Shown: positions 1-5,121, counted from the stretch's first letter. The stretch: 5,121 nucleotides of DNA from an uncultured Clostridia bacterium (GCA_937901145.1 CALCHE010000198.1:1-5121); one strand, 5' to 3'. Notes: generated by a model not told the origin, from the sequence alone. A program made the numbers and translations.

Positions 1-501
1 GGCAGAGTCGTAATTCCCAAAGAAATCAGAAGAACTATGAGAATCCGTGAGGGCGACCCCCTCGAAATCTATACCCAGGCGGACGGAGAGGTAATCTTTA
101 AAAAATACTCACCCGTAGGTGAGCTCGGTGCGGATACGAAGCAGTATGTGGATGTGCTCAGCCGTACCACAGGTCTTGCCGCAGTGATATGTGACAGAGA
201 CAGGGTGGTAGCGGCAGCAGGTATGCCGAAAAAGGACATCGTGGGAAAGAGAATTTCACCTATGCTCGAAAGCTATATGGAAAGACGCAGCGGCTATACC
301 CTCGGCACAGACAGTGATAACATAGTTGTTTCCGAGGATATGCCGAGAGATGTGTCGGTTATGTGTCCCATTATCGGTGCGGGTGATATTTTGGGCGCTG
401 TGGTGCTTCTCTGTGATGAGAAAAAGAAAACACCCGGCATAGTCGATGTGAAGCTCGTTCAGGTAGCGGCAGGCTTTATGAGTAAGCAGATGGAGGAATA
501 A
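1..501 (+). CDS. spoVT: Stage V sporulation protein T (SpoVT), 5'-truncated by window edge
   Basis: SpoVT is an AbrB-superfamily DNA-binding regulator that, in Bacillus subtilis, tunes SigG-dependent genes in the forespore. The reading frame is open from base 1 and encodes 166 residues before TAA. The first residues, GRVVIPKEIRRT followed by RIREGDPLEI, are the swapped-hairpin AbrB DNA-binding domain and correspond to about residue 14 of B. subtilis SpoVT (178 aa by recall). So only about 13 N-terminal codons lie outside the window, and the ATG at base 37 is an internal Met, not the start. The rest (from about base 130) is the C-terminal GAF-like domain: an AVICDRD segment, a GKRISPMLE stretch and the closing AAGFMSKQMEE, which resembles the AAGFLARQME end of the family. 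The gene is convergent with the next one, and its stop codon sits in the terminator stem. No defect is visible. Identification is confident; whether this organism actually sporulates cannot be judged here. Confidence 0.96.
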   Translation, partial: GRVVIPKEIRRTMRIREGDPLEIYTQADGEVIFKKYSPVGELGADTKQYVDVLSRTTGLAAVICDRDRVVAAAGMPKKDIVGKRISPMLESYMERRSGYTLGTDSDNIVVSEDMPRDVSVMCPIIGAGDILGAVVLLCDEKKKTPGIVDVKLVQVAAGFMSKQMEE

Positions 502-539
502 AAAATGTTATGCATTCCTATGAATGCATAACATTTTTT
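500..539. terminator. Bidirectional intrinsic terminator between convergent genes
   Basis: This is a perfect 18-bp inverted repeat (500-517 with 522-539) around a 4-nt CTAT loop. Each arm starts or ends in a six-base A or T run, so the hairpin reads as a stem followed by a U-tract on both strands. It ends spoVT on the + strand and the LuxR-type gene on the - strand. The stem is fairly AT-rich, with four G-C pairs. The TAA of spoVT (499-501) and the TAA of the opposing gene (538-540) both overlap its outer pairs. Confidence 0.93.
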
Positions 540-1614
540 ATAGGTCTATTTTAAGTGCTGAAGCGATTTCGAGCATCTGCTTACGGGAGGAGACTCCTAA
601 TTTACCGTAAATGTTTTTATTATGGTATTTCAGAGTGTTTTCTTTTATATTAAGTATAGTCATAATTTCTTTTGTTCCCTTGCCGTCAAGATATAGGGTG
701 AATACAGTCTTTTCTGTGGGGGTGAGAGTTTTTATCTGCGACTCGAAAAAATCACACTGCATCAGAAAAGCTTCGTCCTGTCTGTTTGTATTGTCTTCGG
801 GAGATGATTCTGATTCGAAGACAGACACAGGAGGAGTAGGAGTCGTTTCTGCTGTTATTTCGGGTGCTTTTTCATCCTGGAGCATAAAGCACAGGCTGAG
901 AAGGAATAATTCGCTGATGATGTAGGAGACGGAAAGAATTTCGAAATCGATTTTTACTAATTGCTCGATAAGCCATACTCCTATATTGACCGTAACCGCA
1001 ATTATGAGAATAATGACATGGTGAGTATTTGAATTTTTTCTTTTGAATGTAGTATATGCGGTACAGAATATCATTACGCTGAAATATAAAACGAGATAAA
1101 AAAGATAAACGGAGTGCCACGAACCGTAAACCTTATCCAGAACAGTGACACCGTTAACGTGATTAAGAGTGACGTCCTTGTAGTATATGTCAGAATATCC
1201 CGGAGAGGCAGCTATAAAAAACATAACCGTACTCACAGCACTGAGAAAAACAGGTAGCCATTTTTTGTATCTGTATTTGCACACATTAAGGATGATAAAC
1301 AGCATAGAAAATGGCAAAAAAACCGAACCGAGATATGAAATGCGGTTTGCTAAAAGCGCTTCCTCGAGAGTAACCGAAAATGACAGGGCAAGATAACCGA
1401 GATTTACTATAGCTATCATCGAAAAAAGCAGCAGAAACCAAAGATCTTTCTTTTTTATTATACAGCAGTAGACTGCCAGAACGACAGATGAAATCAATGC
1501 AGTAGCTATGTATATGACAGACAGGCTTGCCGTCTTATCTCCGATGGGAACGCATCCCGTTAAAAGAAAAAGCATCGTAAAGCAAGCTATAGGCAATGTC
1601 AGAAATTTTTTCAT
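538..1614 (-). CDS. Membrane-anchored LuxR-family regulator: lipobox, 7TM sensor, HTH
   Basis: This 358-aa protein is probably a one-component transcription factor fixed in the cytoplasmic membrane. Residues 1-21 form a lipoprotein-type signal (MKK, hydrophobic core, LLTGC with Cys21). Seven hydrophobic helices follow at about 31-53, 58-78, 93-112, 119-136, 167-189, 198-220 and 226-245. Positive charges fall in the loops at 54-57, 113-118 and 191-193, which predicts outside-to-inside topology with the C-terminus in the cytoplasm. The arrangement resembles the 7TM sensor found at the N-terminus of some histidine kinases. An acidic, Pro/Thr/Ser-rich linker (about 247-282) leads to a LuxR/GerE-type HTH at about 297-354 (LTPTEK, then TKEIMTILNIKENTLKYH, then KLGVSSRKQ). 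No kinase or receiver domain is present, so the signal must act through the membrane part. The largest outside loop is at about 137-166. The ATG is supported by a GAGGGAG Shine-Dalgarno 7 nt upstream. The signal and target genes are unknown; the divergent secreted-protein gene is an obvious candidate target (inference). Confidence 0.88.
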   Translation of the reverse strand: MKKFLTLPIACFTMLFLLTGCVPIGDKTASLSVIYIATALISSVVLAVYCCIIKKKDLWFLLLFSMIAIVNLGYLALSFSVTLEEALLANRISYLGSVFLPFSMLFIILNVCKYRYKKWLPVFLSAVSTVMFFIAASPGYSDIYYKDVTLNHVNGVTVLDKVYGSWHSVYLFYLVLYFSVMIFCTAYTTFKRKNSNTHHVIILIIAVTVNIGVWLIEQLVKIDFEILSVSYIISELFLLSLCFMLQDEKAPEITAETTPTPPVSVFESESSPEDNTNRQDEAFLMQCDFFESQIKTLTPTEKTVFTLYLDGKGTKEIMTILNIKENTLKYHNKNIYGKLGVSSRKQMLEIASALKIDL

Positions 1615-1621
1615 AGATAGT

Positions 1622-1628
1622 CTCCCTC
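1622..1628 (-). promoter_or_regulatory. Ribosome binding site of the LuxR-type gene
   Basis: On the minus strand this reads GAGGGAG, 7 nt before the ATG at 1614-1612. It supports that ATG as the start and hence the lipobox-bearing N-terminus. Confidence 0.8.
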
Positions 1629-1656
1629 TGTAGTAAAAAGTAGTTTTTTGGTTTGT

Positions 1657-1675
1657 CCCACCCCTTTTCCCACCC
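1657..1675 (-). repeat. GGGTGGG direct repeat upstream of the LuxR-type gene
   Basis: On the minus strand two copies of GGGTGGG lie at 1675-1669 and 1663-1657, start to start 12 bp, separated by a five-base AAAAG. The pair lies 43-61 bp upstream of the regulator's ATG. Two copies about one helical turn apart could be an operator for a DNA-binding dimer, or a G-rich structure in the leader RNA, but nothing in the window identifies a binding protein. The repeat itself is seen directly; the function is inference. Confidence 0.45.
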
Positions 1676-1710
1676 GTTTTTTAGGGTTTTGTGCTGAAAG
1701 TGTGGGGCAT

Positions 1711-1738
1711 TTGGTGAAACAGTATAGTAAAATATAAT
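1711..1738 (+). promoter_or_regulatory. Possible SigA promoter reading into the structured element (+)
   Basis: A perfect TATAAT at 1733-1738 is preceded by TTGGTG at 1711-1716 with a 16-bp spacer. The -35 matches the TTGACA consensus in only three of six positions, so the call is weak. A start about 6-8 nt downstream would fall at about 1744-1746, exactly at the left edge of the structured element. It would give the secreted-protein gene a leader of about 190 nt. No better promoter was found nearer that gene. Confidence 0.35.
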
Positions 1739-1863
1739 CGCAGGAGTATACGAAGGAGGGTATAATCTTGCCTCGGAAGGGGCTCCCTATTTGTGGCTTT
1801 CACGAAGCTTCTGTCTGCGCGCCAACGGAAACAGAAGCCGCCCCGTATATTTATTTAATTATA
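1733..1863. other. Structured intergenic inverted-repeat element (candidate leader RNA or sRNA)
   Basis: A nested set of complementary segments lies in the divergent intergenic region. The outermost pairing is 1733-1738 (TATAAT) with 1858-1863. Next is 1744-1751 with 1845-1852 (8 pairs on + including two G-U; 5 solid pairs on -), then 1779-1783 (GGGGC) with 1840-1844 (GCCCC). The innermost pairing, 1807-1814 with 1831-1838, is perfect and can grow to 11 pairs on the minus strand using G-U pairs at both ends. Small hairpins fit in the remaining strand: GAGG/CCTC at 1756-1774 and GTG/CAC at 1793-1803. A competing hairpin on + is GCCTC-GGAA-GGGGC (1770-1783), which has a GNRA-type loop and uses the same GGGGC. 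No ORF or known riboswitch consensus is apparent. It may be a structured leader, a small RNA or a MITE-like remnant; the coding strand is unresolved. Confidence 0.5.
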
Positions 1864-1887
1864 GCATAACTCCGATTTTTCAATCAA
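1858..1887 (-). promoter_or_regulatory. Strong SigA-type promoter, minus strand, toward the LuxR-type gene
   Basis: On the minus strand TTGATT (1887-1882) and TATAAT (1863-1858) are separated by 18 bp, with an extended -10 TGC just before the TATAAT. A start near 1850-1852 would place the structured element at the very 5' end of the transcript. It would leave a leader of about 235 nt before the regulator's ATG. This is the best promoter match in the intergenic region. Confidence 0.65.
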
Positions 1888-1920
1888 GAGTGCGCTGTAA
1901 TAAAAGAGTAAAAATTTTGT

Positions 1921-1928
1921 AAAAGGAG
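1921..1928 (+). promoter_or_regulatory. Ribosome binding site deciding the secreted-protein start
   Basis: AAAAGGAG ends 8 nt before the ATG at 1937 but only 2 nt before the in-frame ATG at 1931. The spacing favours 1937 as the start, which also gives a standard signal peptide beginning MKKNK. Confidence 0.8.
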
Positions 1929-1936
1929 AAATGATT

Positions 1937-3670
1937 ATGAAGAAAAACAAAATTTTAAAACTGACAGGCATAATTTTATGTCTCATCATGCTGTGCGGTG
2001 TAATGGCTGTGACTGTTTCAGCAAAAACCGTAACGAACATAAGCATAATAAATCTCGATGAGCCGTTTCCCGGTGCCAAAATGGACTTTGATGCAGATAC
2101 AGGTTCGGACGATTATGAGATAATGTATAACGGACGGTGCATATACTGGATTGATGAAGAAACGGGTATTGAATATGACAGTGATGATGTATCCGCAACC
2201 TTCATACAGGGTCATACCTACAGGGTAAAGGTGTATATTGATACTTTGTCCGGAAATACATTCTCGGCAAATATGACCGCCGATATAGACGGTCTTGGCG
2301 CAAATGTTTATGAGGACAGCAACGGTTATTTCGTTCAGATGTATTACGACGAATGCGGTTCAGGTGAAATCGATAAGGTTGAAATAAACATTCCCGCTCC
2401 GCAGGTAGGAGAAAAGCCCTCTTTCGAAAAGATTGATAATCAGAAGTATATCAGCAGCGGAAATATAAGTCCTGAAAAGAACGGCATCAAATGGTATGAT
2501 CTAACGGCAGAAAAGCATCTTATTTCAGGCACAACTACATGTTACTTTGAAGCTCACCATAAATACAGAGTTACGATCAGTTTAGAGCCAACCTTTGATT
2601 ATGAATTCGGTAATGCATCAGCTATCGTTAACGGTAAAAATGCACAGCTTGAATGGTATAATCCTTATATAGTTAATGTTACATACACCTTCGACGAGAC
2701 AGGTTGCGCTCCCGAGTTTGTTGAGCCACAGCCTCCGTCATGCAGCGGCACGGGTCATGTCGGATACTATGCCTGTGCTTGCGGAAAATGGTACTGGGAT
2801 GAAGATGCGAAAGAAGCTATTGCTGACCGGGAAGAGATTATTATACCTCCCACAGGCGCACATAATGAAACTGTAGTAGGCGCAAAGAATGCTACCTGCA
2901 CTGCAAAGGGTTATACCGGGGACAAGGTTTGCTCAATATGTAAAAATACTCTCGAAAAAGGCAAGGAAATTGCTGCCAAAAATCACACAGAGGTGAAATT
3001 ACCTGCAGTAGCTGCCACATATAAGGCTACAGGACTTACCGAAGGTAAAAAATGTACTGTATGCAGTACTGTAACTGTACCACAGAAAACTGTAGATAAG
3101 CTCGTGCTTAAGAAGGTCTCAGGTCTTAAGGTAAAGGCAGTAAAGCTCGCTTCCGGTTCAAAAACCACTCTTACTCTCGGTTGGACAAAGACTGCAGGAG
3201 CTCAGAAATATGAGATAGAACAGTTTGTAGGTAAAAACTGGAAATATGTCGGTTCAACCTCGAAGACAAGCTTTGTCGTGAAGAAGCTAAAAGCTAACAA
3301 GTCATATAAATTCAGAGTAAGAGCTGTTATCGACGGTGCAACTCCCGGTGCGTACAGTAAAACGTTCTCAGCAAAGACTGTACCTATTAAAACTACACTC
3401 ACTCTCAAAGCAGGTAAAAAACAGCTTACCGCTTCCTGGACAGCATTAGCAAACATCACAGGTTATGAGATGCAATACTCAACCTCAAAGAAATTTACTA
3501 AAAAAACCACGAAAACCTTAACGGTTAAAAAGGCAAAAACAAAGAAAACTACAATTAAAAAGCTGGCAAAGGGCAAAAAATATTATGTAAAGGTTCGTGC
3601 TTATAAGACCGTGAGCGGAAAGAAGATTTACGGTGCATGGAGCAGCACAAAATATATAAAGGTTAAATAA
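1937..3670 (+). CDS. Secreted multidomain protein: duplicated domain, Cys modules, two FN3
   Basis: This 577-aa exported protein has unknown function. Residues 1-29 are a Sec signal peptide (MKKNK, hydrophobic core, TVSA, likely cut before Lys30). Residues about 32-254 hold two diverged copies of one roughly 110-aa beta-rich domain. Residues about 266-388 hold three Cys-type modules: CACGKWYW (Cys280, Cys282), then CTAKGYTGDKVCSIC (Cys321, 332, 335), then KKCTVC (Cys373, 376). Two fibronectin type III-like domains follow at about 393-483 and 484-577. The second is extremely Lys/Thr-rich and ends AWSSTKYIKVK, a common way for such clostridial surface proteins to end. No LPXTG sortase signal, SLH, dockerin or catalytic domain is seen, so it is probably released or held non-covalently, perhaps by its basic C-terminus (inference). 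It is transcribed alone, divergent from the membrane regulator, and ends in a hairpin terminator. An adhesin or matrix-binding role is plausible but unproven. Confidence 0.85.
   Translation: MKKNKILKLTGIILCLIMLCGVMAVTVSAKTVTNISIINLDEPFPGAKMDFDADTGSDDYEIMYNGRCIYWIDEETGIEYDSDDVSATFIQGHTYRVKVYIDTLSGNTFSANMTADIDGLGANVYEDSNGYFVQMYYDECGSGEIDKVEINIPAPQVGEKPSFEKIDNQKYISSGNISPEKNGIKWYDLTAEKHLISGTTTCYFEAHHKYRVTISLEPTFDYEFGNASAIVNGKNAQLEWYNPYIVNVTYTFDETGCAPEFVEPQPPSCSGTGHVGYYACACGKWYWDEDAKEAIADREEIIIPPTGAHNETVVGAKNATCTAKGYTGDKVCSICKNTLEKGKEIAAKNHTEVKLPAVAATYKATGLTEGKKCTVCSTVTVPQKTVDKLVLKKVSGLKVKAVKLASGSKTTLTLGWTKTAGAQKYEIEQFVGKNWKYVGSTSKTSFVVKKLKANKSYKFRVRAVIDGATPGAYSKTFSAKTVPIKTTLTLKAGKKQLTASWTALANITGYEMQYSTSKKFTKKTTKTLTVKKAKTKKTTIKKLAKGKKYYVKVRAYKTVSGKKIYGAWSSTKYIKVK
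2030..2377 (+). repeat. Internal domain duplication in secreted protein, copy 1
   Basis: This segment encodes residues about 32-147. It shares an ordered pattern with copy 2: a Pro/Gly-containing start, a YWID motif at Trp71, an F-x-x-G-H-TYRV strand at His93, an Ala-D-I-D-G-x-x-A turn and a final FVQMYYDE strand. The match is at the protein level only, which suggests an old duplication. Confidence 0.65.
2378..2698 (+). repeat. Internal domain duplication in secreted protein, copy 2
   Basis: This segment encodes residues about 148-254. Landmarks match copy 1: KWYD at Trp186, F-E-A-H-HKYRV at His208, AIVNGKNAQ as the turn and IVNVTYTFDE as the last strand. The form NG-I-KWYD with HKYRVTI and VNGK looks like a module seen in many clostridial surface proteins (recall, not checked). 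Confidence 0.65.
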
Positions 3671-3692
3671 TCTCTTAAATCTTTTGTCAAAA

Positions 3693-3728
3693 GAAGAGGC
3701 TGTCACATCACACCGTGACAGCCTCTTC
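3693..3728. terminator. Intrinsic terminator shared by the secreted-protein gene and murD
   Basis: A perfect 14-bp GC-containing stem (GAAGAGGCTGTCAC at 3693-3706 with its complement at 3715-3728) encloses an 8-nt loop. On the minus strand it is followed by TTTTG, a short U-tract fitting the end of murD. On the plus strand it is followed by GTTTC, a weaker tract. It lies between two convergent stop codons (3670 and 3742) and probably serves both genes. Confidence 0.9.
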
Positions 3729-3741
3729 GTTTCATTCAATT

Positions 3742-5085
3742 TTACAGTTTATTTACCTCGTCCTTAAACATATCGCCTCGTTGCTGATAGTTTTTGAACA
3801 TACCCCAGGAGGCACAGGCAGGGGAGAGGAGACAGCAGTCGCCTTCCTTTGCTTCCTTTGATGCGATGGAAACAGCCTCAGGAAGACTTTCAGCGAAAAG
3901 ATAATCGGTAAATCCGATTTTCTCGCAGGTGTCGGCGATTTTCTGAGCGGTCTGACCGATAAGAATGAGCTTTCTTACCTTGTCGGGGAAGTGACTTACC
4001 CATTCGGTGAAATCGCTGTGTTTATCATATCCGCCGCCGATAAGTACGGTTTTCGAGGGCATAGCATCGATAGCTTTTATTGCTGCGTCTGTATTTGTGC
4101 CCTTTGAGTCGTTATAGTATTTTACACCGTTTTTTTCAGCTACGAATTCTATTCGGTGCTCTACGGCACGGAAGGTTCTGATAGCTTCTTTTATTGTTTT
4201 CTCAGGTATTCCGAAGGCTTCGGTCATAAGAATTGCCGCCATAATGTTTTCGAAATTATGTACACCTACCAGATTGGTATCATTCTGTGTGAGATAGGGT
4301 GTGACAGTACCTCCCACTGCTTTATATACAGTTCCGTTCTTATAGAAAAGGCCGTCCTCAAGTTCTGATTTGGCAGAGAAGAAAAGAGGTTTACAGGTGA
4401 GAGCTTTGCCGAAGTTACGTAGCACTTCATCGTCATAATTCAGAACACAGAATTCATCTTCTGTCTGATTTTTTGCTATGGATTTTTTGAGATTTATGTA
4501 GTTTTCCATTGATCCGTGTCGGTCAAGATGGTCGGGGGTGATATTAAGAATGGCAGATACCTTCGGCTTAAAGGTAACCATTGTTTCCAGCTGAAAAGAG
4601 CTGATTTCAGCTACGGTAGCACCGCCTTCCTTTGATGTGAGAGCCAGACCTGTGTAGGGTATTTCGATGTTGCCGACTAAAAGAGTGTTTTCGTTGTGAG
4701 CTTTTACGATTTCATAAACGAGAGAGGTAGTAGTTGTTTTTCCGTTTGTACCTGTGATAGCGATTATGTCACCCTTGTCGTAAAGATAAGCGAGCTCGAT
4801 TTCACTCCACAGAGGTATACCTTTTTCTCTTGCCAAAGTGAGCACGGGAGAGTTATAGGGGACACCGGGGCTTACAGCACAGACATCGATTCCGTCGAAA
4901 TCCTTTTCTGTTATTTTGTCAAGAATAAAGGTAATGCCGCTTCTGCCGATTTTTTCTTCCGTGGCTTTTTTGTCAAGATTAATATTTCCGTCGTATATTA
5001 CAAAGTCGTCGCCTGTTTCGGTGAGCATTTTAGCACAGCAGATACCGCTTCTGCCTGCACCGACAATAAGGAATTTTCTGTTCAT
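3742..5085 (-). CDS. murD: UDP-N-acetylmuramoyl-L-alanine--D-glutamate ligase (MurD)
   Basis: MurD adds D-glutamate to UDP-MurNAc-L-Ala with ATP, the second amino-acid step of cytoplasmic peptidoglycan precursor synthesis. With the ATG at 5085-5083 the protein is 447 aa, the usual family length. The N-terminal Rossmann-like domain carries VGAGRSG (about residues 8-14). The ATP-binding loop GTNGKTTTT is at 112-120, followed by EISSFQLE (160-167), NITPDHLDRHGS (181-192) and HNFENIMAA (276-284). The C-terminal domain has EHRIE (309-313), YNDSKGTNTDA (324-334) and SPACASWGMFKNY (421-433). All Mur-ligase core motifs look intact. An in-frame GTG 9 nt upstream lies inside the AAAGGTG Shine-Dalgarno, so the ATG is the better start. 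The gene is followed directly by a terminator and a convergent gene, so no further division or cell-wall genes follow it as in a typical dcw cluster. What lies upstream is outside the window. Confidence 0.98.
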   Translation of the reverse strand: MNRKFLIVGAGRSGICCAKMLTETGDDFVIYDGNINLDKKATEEKIGRSGITFILDKITEKDFDGIDVCAVSPGVPYNSPVLTLAREKGIPLWSEIELAYLYDKGDIIAITGTNGKTTTTSLVYEIVKAHNENTLLVGNIEIPYTGLALTSKEGGATVAEISSFQLETMVTFKPKVSAILNITPDHLDRHGSMENYINLKKSIAKNQTEDEFCVLNYDDEVLRNFGKALTCKPLFFSAKSELEDGLFYKNGTVYKAVGGTVTPYLTQNDTNLVGVHNFENIMAAILMTEAFGIPEKTIKEAIRTFRAVEHRIEFVAEKNGVKYYNDSKGTNTDAAIKAIDAMPSKTVLIGGGYDKHSDFTEWVSHFPDKVRKLILIGQTAQKIADTCEKIGFTDYLFAESLPEAVSIASKEAKEGDCCLLSPACASWGMFKNYQQRGDMFKDEVNKL

Positions 5086-5091
5086 CTTTTT

Positions 5092-5098
5092 CACCTTT
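5092..5098 (-). promoter_or_regulatory. Ribosome binding site of murD
   Basis: On the minus strand AAAGGTG ends 6 nt before the ATG at 5085. It contains the alternative GTG codon at 5094, which argues against that GTG as the start. Confidence 0.75.
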
Positions 5099-5121
5099 CT
5101 ATAATTGGCATATTGTTTTCG

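Larger units (their letters stand above)
1615..1936. other. Divergent intergenic region (322 bp)
   Basis: This stretch separates the minus-strand regulator from the plus-strand secreted-protein gene and has no plausible coding sequence. From left to right it holds the regulator's Shine-Dalgarno, the GGGTGGG repeat, an unremarkable stretch at about 1684-1710, a weak + promoter, the structured element, the strong - promoter and the secreted gene's Shine-Dalgarno. No clear intrinsic terminator lies downstream of the structured element on either strand, so transcripts starting at its edges could read on into the genes. Confidence 0.75.

Noticed and set aside
37..501. SpoVT starting at the ATG at base 37
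   Set aside because: This Met lies inside the AbrB DNA-binding domain; in-frame conserved residues continue to base 1, so the true start is upstream of the window.
611..925. 104-aa plus-strand open frame
   Set aside because: It is antisense to the well-supported LuxR-type coding sequence, has no Shine-Dalgarno and no recognisable protein features.
1739..1852. Known 6S, SRP, tmRNA or common riboswitch identity for the intergenic element
   Set aside because: The conserved cores I can recall (for example the SRP GGAAGGNAGCAGC apex, the tmRNA 5' end, and TPP, FMN, cobalamin and c-di-GMP motifs) are absent, and the 6S-type long rod with a symmetric central bubble does not fit. A covariance-model search could overturn this.
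1896..1901. TGTAAT as a -10 box close to the secreted-protein gene
   Set aside because: No -35-like hexamer sits at a suitable distance upstream, so the match is not better than chance in AT-rich DNA.
3202..3459. 85-aa minus-strand open frame
   Set aside because: It is a shadow of the FN3-coding region on the opposite strand, with no family resemblance or ribosome binding site.
3681..3693. CTTTTG-T-CAAAAG palindrome as a separate regulatory hairpin
   Set aside because: A one-base loop cannot form; the sequence mainly supplies the U-tract of the adjacent terminator on the minus strand.
4156..4368. 70-aa plus-strand open frame
   Set aside because: It lies wholly antisense to murD, which is intact and conserved across this region.
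5091..5120. End of an upstream gene whose TGA overlaps the murD Shine-Dalgarno
   Set aside because: One minus-strand frame does end in TGA at 5093-5091, but only nine codons are visible and they match nothing I recognise.
1..5121. CRISPR array, tRNA or rRNA genes, insertion sequence or toxin-antitoxin pair
   Set aside because: No regularly spaced repeats, RNA gene cores, transposase motifs or small paired ORFs with ribosome binding sites were found.

Overview
The window looks like a chromosomal piece of an anaerobic, endospore-lineage Firmicute of class Clostridia, most like gut Ruminococcaceae/Oscillospiraceae. This inference rests on the SpoVT sporulation regulator, strong AGGAG-type ribosome binding sites, moderate-to-low GC, a LuxR-type regulator with a seven-helix membrane sensor, and a secreted protein with Cys-rich modules and fibronectin type III domains of the kind common in these bacteria. 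Species cannot be told from the window.

Layout, left to right: (1) the 3' part of spoVT (+), missing about 13 codons at the window edge. (2) A perfect 18-bp bidirectional terminator hairpin whose ends contain both flanking stop codons. (3) A convergent gene (-) for a membrane-anchored LuxR-family regulator with a lipobox, seven membrane helices and a cytoplasmic HTH. (4) A 322-bp divergent intergenic region holding a structured inverted-repeat element of about 110-130 bp, two opposed promoter-like sequences reading into it, and a GGGTGGG direct repeat in front of the regulator gene. (5) A gene (+) for a secreted protein with a duplicated N-terminal domain, three Cys-type modules and two FN3 domains. 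(6) A second strong hairpin terminator shared by convergent genes. (7) murD (-), complete, running in from the right edge.

How they fit together: spoVT and murD are core genes (sporulation control; peptidoglycan precursor synthesis in the cytoplasm). The regulator and the secreted protein form a divergent accessory pair between two terminators. The simplest reading is that the regulator senses an envelope or extracellular condition and controls its neighbour, itself, or both through the shared intergenic region. This is inference from layout, not shown by the sequence.

The least explained part is the intergenic element at about 1733-1863. It matches no riboswitch or small RNA I recognise, and it could be a leader RNA, an independent small RNA or a small mobile-element remnant.
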